Part shown: in pieces, positions 19,033 to 26,801 of the stretch
How positions within the stretch are numbered: position 1 is the first letter of the stretch
Layout of the letters: every line of letters starts with the position of its first letter
Assembly: GCA_022496185.1 (NCBI GenBank)
Contig: WTXG01000388.1
Span: 1-26,801, forward strand
From: Multifurca ochricompacta
Lineage: Eukaryota; Basidiomycota; Agaricomycetes; Russulales; Russulaceae
Reading direction: 5' to 3'
DNA: 26,801 nucleotides
Position numbers and translations under genes: made by a program
Notes under the pieces: model-generated
Databases searched by the model: none
What the model was told of the DNA's origin: nothing
The model's input: the letters and a program-made list of their open reading frames with translations, nothing else

Positions 19033-20523
19033 CGCCTTCTCTACTAGTAGGGCGCGCACTTCCTCACTTTCCTTCATCATATTAGCCCATATATCCTGAG
19101 CCTTTTCTTCTTTGGATCGCTTGTCTACCGTCGGTGGGTTATTCTGCACAGGATGTTCTGGCGCCATAGTGGCGGCAGCGACTCGTGCTCCCTTCTTGGG
19201 GCAGTCTCGAGACATGTGCCCCAATGCCCTGCAACGGAAACAACGTCCTTCTTTCATGAGGGCTTGTCGCTCATCCTCCGTAAGCGTTGCTCGAGCTCGG
19301 ACTCGATCTGCGGAGGTGTCCATAGCGTTTGGGTCCCGCTGGGTGTGATGGGCAGGCTTGACTCCGAAGGCAGCCTTCCACTGATCTCTGGTCTTTCCCT
19401 TTTTTGTATCGACTCCAAATCGTGTTTGGAAGTCCAAGTAATCTTGTTGTTGCCGTCGGGCGGCGTCGACCCAGGTGTCCCAATCATGGGGATGATGGAA
19501 CTGTATGATGTTTTTGACCAGGGGGTTGGGTAGTCCCTGGGAGAAGAGGTCCAGCGTGGCCTCCTCATCTGTGTCGTAGCCGGCTCTGTTGGCTAAACTT
19601 CTGAACTTGGCAACGTATGCGTCAAGTTCTCCCTTTTCCATCTTAAGGGACTTTAGTTCCCGGGCTGCTTTCTGCTTGGCCTGCCCGTCTGTGAAGGCCT
19701 CCTTGAACCTCTCTGCTATGGTCTCCCAAAGACCCTCGCTCGTGGTCCTGCGCCCACTCTCAACCTGCTCGTTCAGCCACTCCAACTGCTCCATTGTCCA
19801 GTCATCTACTGCATCCCCTCGGATCAGAGACAGAAACAGATTGGCCCTTTGGAATGGGTTAACAATCTGCGGAACATCATGATTGAAGTTCTTGAAGGTG
19901 GTGAACTCCAACATGAACTTCTTGCTCTGCGAGCGATCCCCAGAGAATGTTTGGGGTAAAACTCCAGACAGACGTCCCGAGGGGGGGGGAATGTTTGGCG
20001 GTGGTGCCACGGGGGCTGGTGGGGCAGGGTCTGGAAGTTGGGCGGCAATCGTCGACATGTTCTGATAGAATGGGGTTACTGTGTTGGTGGATTGTATCGA
20101 TATCTGTGGAGTTGTCAAGGCAGGGGCTCTGATCGTGACAACTTCGGGTGCAACCGGAAACGTAGTCGCTGCTAATGCCGGTGCTTCTTCTTCGCTAGGG
20201 TCTTCTACGTACTCCTCAGGTTCGGAGTCCGTGACAATGGCCGGAGGGTTTTCTCTCCACGGGCCTAGTCCAAATTCGGGTGGGGCAGGTCTGGTTGTGA
20301 CCCAAGAGTTTCGACTGTCCGAGTATCGGATACAATACCAAACTCTTTTCTCGTCGTCGTATTCTACTGGTTGGTATCTTCCGTCGTGATAGACGTAGTA
20401 TCCAAACTCGGACTCAAAGTCTTTCCAGGCGGCAGAGCCAAGTACTTGTTGTGAAAGATTATTCTCGTCTCTGCGCTCGATGAGCTCTTCTCGGAAGAGG
20501 GTCTGACTGCGGCTGGAAGCCAC
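19009..20523 (-). CDS. gag: Gag of element B (504 codons, no ATG at the head)
   Basis: The frame opens shortly after the PBS; the first start-like codon is GTG 20523 in ACAGTGG context (A at -3, G at +4). The first ATG in any frame after the presumed RNA start is Met156 (20056-20058). Residues ~33-80 are a W/Y-rich conserved region (WKDFESEFGYYVYHDGRY), 100-190 acidic then proline-rich. About 205-345 is a retrotransposon Gag capsid-like domain (NLFLSLIRGDAVDDW to LPNPLVKNII). A CCHC zinc knuckle at C428/C431/H436/C441 (CFRCRALGHMSRDC) binds the RNA in related Gags. It ends KKDFC then TAG, overlapping pol. Product: structural protein of the cytoplasmic particle. Either a GTG-initiated full form or an ATG-initiated short form (349 aa) is possible. 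Confidence 0.9.
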   Translation of the reverse strand: MASSRSQTLFREELIERRDENNLSQQVLGSAAWKDFESEFGYYVYHDGRYQPVEYDDEKRVWYCIRYSDSRNSWVTTRPAPPEFGLGPWRENPPAIVTDSEPEEYVEDPSEEEAPALAATTFPVAPEVVTIRAPALTTPQISIQSTNTVTPFYQNMSTIAAQLPDPAPPAPVAPPPNIPPPSGRLSGVLPQTFSGDRSQSKKFMLEFTTFKNFNHDVPQIVNPFQRANLFLSLIRGDAVDDWTMEQLEWLNEQVESGRRTTSEGLWETIAERFKEAFTDGQAKQKAARELKSLKMEKGELDAYVAKFRSLANRAGYDTDEEATLDLFSQGLPNPLVKNIIQFHHPHDWDTWVDAARRQQQDYLDFQTRFGVDTKKGKTRDQWKAAFGVKPAHHTQRDPNAMDTSADRVRARATLTEDERQALMKEGRCFRCRALGHMSRDCPKKGARVAAATMAPEHPVQNNPPTVDKRSKEEKAQDIWANMMKESEEVRALLVEKAFAKKDFC

Positions 20524-20529
20524 TGTGAG

Positions 20530-20540
20530 AGACTCGACTT
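20530..20540 (-). other. Primer-binding site of B, self-priming type
   Basis: AAGTCGAGTCT on the minus strand, two bases inside the 5' LTR. Perfect 11-nt complement of 20765-20775 in the same LTR. Confidence 0.8.
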
Positions 20541-20764
20541 GATGTTACGTCCGGTGCGAGACGTTCTGCACGACTTGTGCGACAGCCTGTACGCGTGTGT
20601 TCAGATAAGAGGCCAATAGGACCTCTTGGAGTTTTAGGGGAGAAGTCAAAGTCAAAGGGGCTGTCCCTTAATGACGATGTTAAGTAGAAAGTGCCGAAAG
20701 CACTGAGATGGTCGAGTCAAGAGTCCAAGGGGAAGTCCGAAAGACAAACACCGATGTATTCAAT

Positions 20765-20809
20765 AAGTCGAGTCTGAGGTCTACAGCGTAGCTACAGCGG
20801 ACTTATATG
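20765..20809 (-). promoter_or_regulatory. LTR promoter of B: TATA box and presumed transcript start
   Basis: CATATAA on the minus strand (20809 down to 20803), with AGACTCGACTT starting at 20775, 34 nt downstream, the same spacing as in C, E and G. From 20775 to 20059 there is no ATG in any frame. Confidence 0.7.
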
Positions 20810-20928
20810 CATAACTCGACGGGCGTCTACACGATAAGGATACAGAGTCAAGTGGGCCCGAATATACGGAAGCGGACGGCGTAAAGTCTAGCTTCTGATA
20901 GGGTATTAAGTAAGTGTCCGGTCGTAAA

Positions 20929-20951
20929 GATAAGATGATAAGGAAGATAAG
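20929..20951 (-). promoter_or_regulatory. Triple GATAAG cluster in U3 of B
   Basis: GATAAG on the plus strand (CTTATC in element sense) at 20929-20934, 20937-20942 and 20946-20951, about 150-175 nt upstream of the presumed start. Every LTR of this group has a similar cluster (E: 2826-2831, 2834-2839, 2841-2846). Fungal GATA factors bind such sites; use here is inferred. Confidence 0.45.
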
Positions 20952-21129
20952 GAATCAAGCATAAGTAAACAGCGCATCAATAGGTACAAAGTGAGTCACG
21001 GGGATGGAAGCAAGGCACGTGAGGGATCCCACGATGGGGACGTGATCGAGAAGTGCAAGGTGGGCGGCAAGGAGGGGTCGTCGTTGGGAATGTGAAAGAA
21101 AACGGGGACGGATGGCAGAGGTCGTAACA

Positions 21130-21134
21130 CATAT
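21130..21134. repeat. Target-site duplication of B (right), CATAT
   Basis: Partner of 13635-13639. Confidence 0.95.
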
Positions 21135-21387
21135 CCACTGCATATCACCCGCAAACTGATGGACAATCAGAACAAACGAACCAATGGCTAGAACAATACC
21201 TCCAGTTCTGGTGCAATGGATGACAAGACAACTGGGCAGAATGGCTGCCAACCACAGAGTTTGCACATAACTCATGGCCCAATGGGACGACAAAGGCCAC
21301 CCCCTTCTCCCTTATCATGGGTTGGATGCCGCATACAACGTGGACTGATAAGCCCACTAATGTCCCATCCGTCACCCAACAGGTTGG
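21135..21387 (+). pseudogene. pol: Integrase core remnant, element C
   Basis: Continues C integrase after element [26 protein letters not shown], then [27 protein letters not shown] and NVPSVTQQ. The third catalytic acid (E in DGQSE) is kept. A TGA at 21221-21223 sits where D has CGA. The segment ends where element D enters, after GTTGG (21383-21387). Confidence 0.9.
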
Positions 21388-21965
21388 TGTTACGAACCCC
21401 GTCTCTTCCTATCTTCTTTTTTCTACCCAATGACGACCCTTCCCTGCCACCCACTCTCCACTACCAGATCACATCTCCATCATGGGACCCGTCACATGCT
21501 CTTCGTCCATCCCCGTGACTCCTCCGTTTACTTATGTTTGTTCACTATCATCTTTGCTTATCACTTATCTTCTTATCGTATGACCGGACATTTACTTAAT
21601 TCCCTATCAGTAGAAGCCAGGCTTTACGCCCTCCGCTTCCAGATATTTGGGCCCACTTGACTCTGTGATCCTTATCGATAGACGCTCACCTTGTTACGTA
21701 TATAAGTCAGCTGTAGTTTACACTGTAGAGCTCAGACTCGACTTATTGAATACATCGGTGCTTGTCTTCCAGACTTCCCATTGATCCTTAAGACCCAGTT
21801 GTCTCAGTGCTTCTGGCACTTCCTGCTTACCATCGTCTTAGAGTGCAGCCTCTTTGACTTTGACTTGTCACACTTCACTCCAAGGGATCTGATTGGTCCC
21901 TTATCTGAATCCACATACCGCACTGTCACACAAGTTGTGTGGAATGTCCTGCACTGGATGTAACA
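21388..21965 (+). repeat. 5' LTR of element D (578 bp)
   Basis: TGTTACGAACCCC...GTAACA. Collinear with the E LTR (575 bp) in its CTTATC cluster, CTTTACGCCCTCCGC box, GGGCCCACTTGACT box and TATA. Two leader ATGs (GGAATGTCC and GGATGTAAC) sit where E has ACG. Confidence 0.92.
21699..21744 (+). promoter_or_regulatory. LTR promoter of D: TATA box and presumed transcript start
   Basis: TATATAA at 21699-21705, and AGACTCGACTT at 21734-21744, about 35 nt downstream. Confidence 0.68.
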
Positions 21966-21967
21966 TC

Positions 21968-21978
21968 AAGTCAAGTCT
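21968..21978 (+). other. Primer-binding site of D, self-priming type
   Basis: AAGTCAAGTCT, two bases after the LTR. It pairs with 21734-21744 at 10 of 11 positions; the mismatch is a CG-to-CA change. Confidence 0.75.
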
Positions 21979-21984
21979 CTCATC

Positions 21985-23499
21985 GTGGCTTCCAGCCGCA
22001 GTCAGACCCTCTTTAAAGAAGAACCCATCGAACGAAGGGACGAGCCTGATCTTTCACAACAAGTACTTGGCTCTGCCACCTGGAAAGATTTTGAGTCTGA
22101 GTTTGGATACTACGTCTATCACAATGGAAGATACCAACTGGTAGAATACAACAACGAGAAAAGAGTTTGGTATCGTATCCAATATTCGGACAGCCAACAC
22201 TCTTGGGTTACTACAGGACCCGCCCCACCCGAATTTGGATTAGGACCGTGGAGGGAGAATCCCCTGGCCATTGTTACGGACTCCAAACCAGAAGAGTACA
22301 TAGAAGAACACAGTGAAGAAGCACTGGTATTAGTGTTGACTACAACCCCAGTTGCACCCAAAGTTGTCACGTCCAGAGCCCCTGCTTTGACAACTCCTCA
22401 GATTTCCATCCAGTCCACTGACACCGTTACCCCATTCTATCAGACCATGTCCACCATCGCCGCTCAGCTCCCAGACCCAGCCCCTCCCCCTCCCCCACCT
22501 CCAGCCATGTTACCTCCGAACATTCCCCCACCCTCAGGACACCTATCAGGAGTACTGCCACAGACGTTCACAGGGGATCATTCACAGAGCAAGAAGTTCA
22601 TGCTGGAGTTCATGACATTCAAAAATTTCAACCATGACGTCCCCCAAATCATCAACCCCTTCCAACATGCTAACCTCTTCCTGTCTCTGATCAGGGGGGA
22701 GGCAGTGGACGATTGGACGATGGAGCAGCTAGAGTGGCTAAATGAACAGATTGAGAGTGGTTGCCGTACCACCAGCAAAGGGCTTTGGGAAACTATTGCC
22801 CAACAATTCAAAGACGCGTACACAGATGGGCAGGCCAAGCAGAAGGCTGCTCGAGAACTTAAGTCCCTGCGAATGGAGAAGGGAGAATTGGACGCCTATG
22901 TGGCGAAGTTCAGAAGTCTGGCTAACAGGGCAGGCTACGATACAGACAAAGAAGTGATGCTGGATCTCTTCTCCCAGGGGCTACCCAACCCACTGGTAAA
23001 GAACATTATCCAGTTTCATCATCCCAACGACTGGGACACATGGGTAGATGCTGCTCGATGACAACAGCAGGATTACCTGGATTTCCAGATGCGCTTTGGG
23101 GTCGACACCAAGAAGGGAAAGACCTGCGACCAATGGAAGGCCACCTTTGGGGTCAAACCTGCGCATGCTAGTCAAAGAGACCTGAATGCCATGGATACTT
23201 CGGCAGACAGAACCTGTGCCAGGGCCACGCTCACTGAGGATGAGCGGCAAACACTGATGAAAGAAGGGTGGTGCTTTTGTTGCAAAGCACAAGGACATAT
23301 GTCGAGGGAATGCCCAAAGAAGGGAGCGCGAGCGGCTGAGGCTACAACTGCTCCAGTACATAACAACCCACCAACCATTGAAAAGAAAACGCCGACAAAA
23401 GAAGAGAAAGCACAAGAAATATGGGCCAATATGATGAAGGAAAGTGAGGAAGTGTGAGCCATTCTAGTAGAGAAGGCATTTGCAAAGAAGGATTTTTGA
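21985..23499 (+). pseudogene. gag: Gag of element D, two premature stops
   Basis: The frame opens at GTG 21985 (ATCGTGG context) and runs through the W/Y-rich region (WKDFESEFGYYVYHNGRY), a proline run (PDPAPPPPPPP), the capsid-like domain (NLFLSLIRGEAVDDWTMEQLEWL) and the zinc knuckle CFCCKAQGHMSREC to KKDF and TGA at 23497-23499. TGA at 23059-23061 (DAAR/R) and 23455-23457 (EEV/R) replace arginines. Length is like B Gag. There is no frameshift, unlike C and E, so D shows the proline linker intact. Confidence 0.9.
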
Positions 23500-26400
23500 C
23501 TGGCTCAAACCCATCGGCCTGGGCACGAGCATTACATGTAACCTCTGTGTACACTAGTCGCTTCAAGTCTTTGAAAATACCAGTACATTTCGAGACCACA
23601 CAGAGGATGGCCAACCGTGACATCCTGATTGATTCAGGAGCCACAGATAACTTCATCAGTCCACGAATGGCAAGAACCATGGGACTAGGGATGCTGGCAC
23701 TTCCCCAGGAAAAGAATATCTGGAATATTGATGGAACTGCCAACCGAGCAGGAAAAATCACACACTATACCGACCTCAAGGTCCAAGTGGGGGAGAGAAT
23801 GAAGATTATCCGTTTCCTAGTCACCAATCTGGGTGACGAAGATCTGGTTTTGGGATATCCCTGGCTTGCTGCCTTCGAACCAAGGATCAATTGGAGTGAT
23901 GCAACCATGGACAAAGATTTCTACCCTGTCCTCATCACATCGATAGGATACGACTATGCCGTGCGACATTCGGCAGTGCGTAGGATAGAAGGAGAAAGTG
24001 AAGATCCAGGCTACTGCTTCACTACCAAAGCATTGGAACTTGCACAAAAGGCAGTTGAGGGGCACACGGAAAAGACGTTTGAGGAGGTAGTACCAAAGGA
24101 GTATCATCAACATTGGAAGGTATTTTCCAAGGAGCAGTCCCAACATTTTCCGCCTGTGTGGCCATGGGACCATGCCATTGACTTCATACCCGACACTCCA
24201 TCAGCAATTGACTGTAAAATCTACCCGTTGTCACAGGCAGAACAAACCGCGCTCATGACATTCCTTGAGGAACATCTTGCAAAGGGGTACATTTGTCCAT
24301 TGAAATCACCATACACATCACCATTCTTCTTTATCAAAAAGAAGGACGGCAAACTTCAACCTGTTCAGGATTACCAACGGATAAATGCCTACACTGTAAA
24401 GAATGCCTACCCCTTGCCACTCATCTCGGAACTTATTGACACCATGAGGGATAAATCCCTGTTCTCCAAAATGGACGTCCGTTGGGGTTACAATAATGTT
24501 CGGATCAAAGAAGGAGACCAGTGTAAAGCAGCTTTTAAGACCAATCAGGGCCTCTTTGAACCGAACGTCATGTTCTTTGGTCTTACTAACTCGCCCGCCA
24601 CTTTCCAATCGATGATGAACCACATTTTCCATGACCTTATTCTCACAGGCGAAGTGGTGGTGTACATGGACAACATACTAGTGGCCACCACTGATAACTT
24701 GACCCATCATCGGAGACGAGTGCACCAGGTGCTAGACATCCTGCATGAACATGACCTGTACCTCAAACCAGCCAAATGTTCATTTGAACAGTCAAGTGTG
24801 GAATATCTGGGAGTTATCCTGGAAGGAGGACATGTGCAAATGGATCCGGTGAAAGTACAAGGAATTCGGGAATGGCCTGTACCCACATGTGTCAAAGATG
24901 TGCAATCCTTCATTGGGTTTTGCAACTTCTATCGGCGATTTGTCCAGGGGTTTTCAGGCATCGCCCAACCATTGAACGGACTATTGAAAAAGGATGTACC
25001 CTGGCATTGGGGGGACAAACAACAATGAGCTTTCAAACAGATTCAGGATATTGTTGGCTCAGAACCAGTTCTCTTACAACCCAATCTGGAAAAGCCCTTT
25101 GAACTAGAAGTGGATGCATCCCATTTCGCCAATGGCGCTGTACTGAATCAGCGAGACACAACCGGGCTCCTTCACCCAGTTGCCTTCTACTCCGAGACAT
25201 TCTTGCCAGCAGAACGAAATTACGACATTTGGGACAGAGAACTACTGGCCATTGTCAAGGCACTACGACACTGGTGACCATACCTAGCGGGAACCCCCCA
25301 TAAGACCATTATCCACACTGACCATTCTAATCTACTCTACTGGAAAGAACCCCATAAGATCAGTCGATGGGTCGCCCGCGAAGTCCTGGAGCTGGAAGAA
25401 TATAACTTCATGTTGAAACATATTGCAGGCAGTCGTAATGCACAGGCGGATGCCCTGTCACGACGACCGGATTTGAACAATGGACAAGGAGACAACAATG
25501 ATATCACAGTACTCCCCGAAGAGGTCTTTGCAAAGACAGCGGTCATTAGTCTCCATGACATGGACCTGTGGGCCCAGGTGTCACAAAACATGAACCAACA
25601 GTTATGCGAGTCATGGGCAGAGGCACATAACCTAAAGAAGGTCAACGGCCTATGGTGGAAGGACGGGGAGCGTCTCGTTGTCACCGGTGGCAACAACATT
25701 AAGTGGGGGGTGATCCATTTTCACCATGACCTTCCCTCTGCAGGACATCCAGGTATTGCCAACACATACGCCTTAGCTAAACGAGACTATTGGTGGCCGA
25801 ATATGAAGAAGGACGTGGAGGAATATGTGAAGGGATGCGCAGACTGCCAGGCTAACAAAGTAAACATGCACCCGCACCCACCAGCACCATTCCCAATCAC
25901 ACCAATGGCATCACAACCATTCCAGACTATCGCCATGGACTTTATTGTCAAACTCCCTACCTCCAGAGGTTTTGACTCCATCTTGACCATCACTGACCAC
26001 AATTGTTCGAAGGCGGCACTGTTCATACCATGTAACAAGTCCATCACGGCAGAGGGAGTAGCCAAACTCTACCTAGACCATGTCTACCAACACTATGGCC
26101 TCCCTGAGAAGATCATCTCAGACTGCAACCCATGTTTCACCTCCGTGTTTGCCAGAGCGCTCTGCAAGACACTGAACATAACCCAAAATATCTCTACGGC
26201 ATATCACCCACAAACAGATGGACAATCAGAAAGGACGAACCAATGGCTCGAGCAATATCTTTGGTTCTGGTGCAATGGACGACAGGATGATTGGGCTGAC
26301 TGGCTCACCACGGCAGAATTTGCACACAATTCCTGGCCCAATGGTACCACAAAAAGCTCTCCATTCTCTCTCATCATGGGGTGGACACCCTGAGCCACAT

Positions 26401-26801
26401 GGACTGGGAAACCCACAAACATCCCATCAGCCATGCAGCGTATCGGCCAATGGGAGGAGATCAGGAAATCGGCCAATGAAAACCTGCTAAAGGCGCAAAG
26501 GACCCTGGCCGAGAAGTCCTCAAAGTTTACACCTTATCGGACCAATGACCTGGTATGGTTAGAAGGGAAGAACATTCACATGTCACATCTGACAGCCAAA
26601 TTGGCACCCCGACGTCACAGGCCCTTTAAGATAATGAGGAAGCTGTCAGATGTGTCGTATGAGCTCGGACTCCCTCCTTCATGGCGCATTCATCCGGTCT
26701 TCCATGCCAGACTATTGACACCCTACAAGGAGACGCCCCGTTCATGGAGAAAACTTCCCAAGACCCTGCCTGACCTCTTTGATGGAGAAGAAGAGTGGGA
26801 A
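23489..26801 (+). pseudogene. pol: Pol of element D: protease to start of chromodomain, decayed and cut by window end
   Basis: The pol frame overlaps the gag tail and is open to 25028: GSNPSAWARALHVTSVYTSRF, protease DSGATDNF, ILGYPWL-type LVLGYPWLAAFEP, RT with FFGLTNSP and YMDN (24663-24674), where the second catalytic aspartate is asparagine. TGA at 25026-25028 (RNase H entry) and 25275-25277 (HW-R-PYLAG), then open 25410-26393: ADALSRR, the HHDLPSAGHPG and CADCQANK zinc module, AMDFIVKLP, a damaged SDCNPCF in place of SDRDPRF, and [12 protein letters not shown] at 26391-26393 (MGWTP-R). The end reads RRHRPFKIMRKLSDVSYEL, then a frameshift near 26735 and DGEEEWE, the chromodomain start. 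Confidence 0.9.

Larger units (their letters stand above)
13640..21129 (-). mobile_element. Element B: nearly intact, recent chromovirus with ORF3 (7,490 bp)
   Basis: Two 587-bp LTRs with no difference seen on reading them side by side, perfect TSD CATAT, and PBS and polypurine tract in place. Gag (504 codons), the RT-to-chromodomain part of pol and ORF3 are all open. The only lesion found is one missing base in pol at 18437-18441. Inserted in C integrase on the opposite strand. Retained CpG sites and open frames contrast with C, D and E, so B is the youngest insertion here. Confidence 0.96.
20543..21129 (-). repeat. 5' LTR of element B (587 bp)
   Basis: TGT...ACA ends, outer flank CATAT. 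Contains the U3 GATAAG cluster (20929-20951), TATA and presumed RNA start. Read against 13640-14226 I find no mismatch. Confidence 0.95.
221..21387 (+). mobile_element. Element C: degenerate Ty3/gypsy chromovirus, split by four insertions, 3' end outside window
   Basis: C is the scaffold of the window. Its pieces are 221-1888 (5' LTR, PBS, gag N-half), 9908-10606 (gag C-half, start of protease), 11192-13639 (protease, RT, RNase H, integrase N-half) and 21135-21387 (integrase core). They join in phase once the insertions with their TSDs are removed. About 5.07 kb of C is visible; the integrase C-terminus, any chromodomain and ORF3, and the 3' LTR must lie beyond element D. C entered element I next to AGGAA (216-220); the matching TSD is outside the window. 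At least ten in-frame TGA codons, a 6-bp deletion and a C-run frameshift show it is inactive. Confidence 0.88.
21388..26801 (+). mobile_element. Element D: degenerate chromovirus, 5' LTR to chromodomain start, 3' end outside window
   Basis: 5' LTR 21388-21965, PBS, gag, pol up to the chromodomain. Close to element E in LTR and Gag (EEPIERRDEPDLSQQ, EYIEEHSEEALVL). Inserted in C integrase after GTTGG, the expected TSD whose partner is outside the window. Five in-frame TGA codons at arginine positions, a YMDD-to-YMDN change and a late frameshift make it inactive. Confidence 0.92.

Noticed and set aside
13640..21965. Large inverted-repeat structure between LTRs of B and D or C
   Set aside because: Explained by related LTRs inserted in opposite orientation; no sign of a hairpin element or palindrome with its own function.
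1..26801. CRISPR array, tRNA, rRNA or bacterial operon
   Set aside because: No short spaced repeats or tRNA-like or rRNA sequences were seen, and the content is eukaryotic LTR retroelements throughout.

Overview
The window is a nested stack of LTR retrotransposons from a fungal genome. No host gene, tRNA or rRNA was found. All coding sequence belongs to Ty3/gypsy elements whose integrase ends in a chromodomain (chromoviruses). The protein style, the CpG-directed decay and the TE-on-TE structure suggest a repeat-rich, perhaps heterochromatic or pericentromeric, block of a mushroom-forming basidiomycete. That host assignment is inference.

Layout, reconstructed from LTR boundaries (TGT...ACA) and 5-bp target-site duplications (TSDs): (I) 1-220 is a gag fragment of the oldest element. 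(C) A plus-strand element enters it at 221: LTR 221-809, then gag. C is broken by four later insertions. (F) A solo LTR of a different family (1889-2440 plus 9879-9902, TSD GATGC) sits in C gag. (E) A complete minus-strand element at 2441-9873 (TSD GTCCA) sits inside F. (G) A solo LTR at 10607-11191 (TSD ATCAT) sits in C protease. (B) A complete minus-strand element at 13640-21129 (TSD CATAT) sits in C integrase. (D) A plus-strand element starts at 21388, also in C integrase, and runs off the window. C resumes at 9908, 11192 and 21135, and its 3' end lies beyond D.

Element plan, best seen in B: 5' LTR with TATA box; an 11-nt primer-binding site complementary to the presumed 5' end of the transcript (Tf1/sushi-type self-priming); gag (one CCHC knuckle); pol in the -1 frame (protease, RT, RNase H, integrase, chromodomain); a third ORF after pol with a coiled coil and four cysteine/histidine knuckles; polypurine tract; 3' LTR. 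B and C form one subfamily, D and E a sister subfamily.

The most unusual points are: (1) ORF3 in the env position encodes a non-envelope, multi-knuckle protein, present in both subfamilies. (2) Gag has no ATG for its first ~155 codons, and the whole ~710-nt stretch from presumed transcription start to that point is free of ATG in every frame in both better-preserved copies, with a GTG in strong Kozak context at the head of the frame. (3) Self-priming is predicted from an 11-nt match whose LTR copy lies 34-35 nt below TATA. (4) Decay is almost wholly at CpG: all seven differences between E's two LTRs are CpG transitions, and most premature stops in C and D are TGA at arginine positions. B appears very young: its LTRs look identical and the only lesion seen is one missing base in pol.
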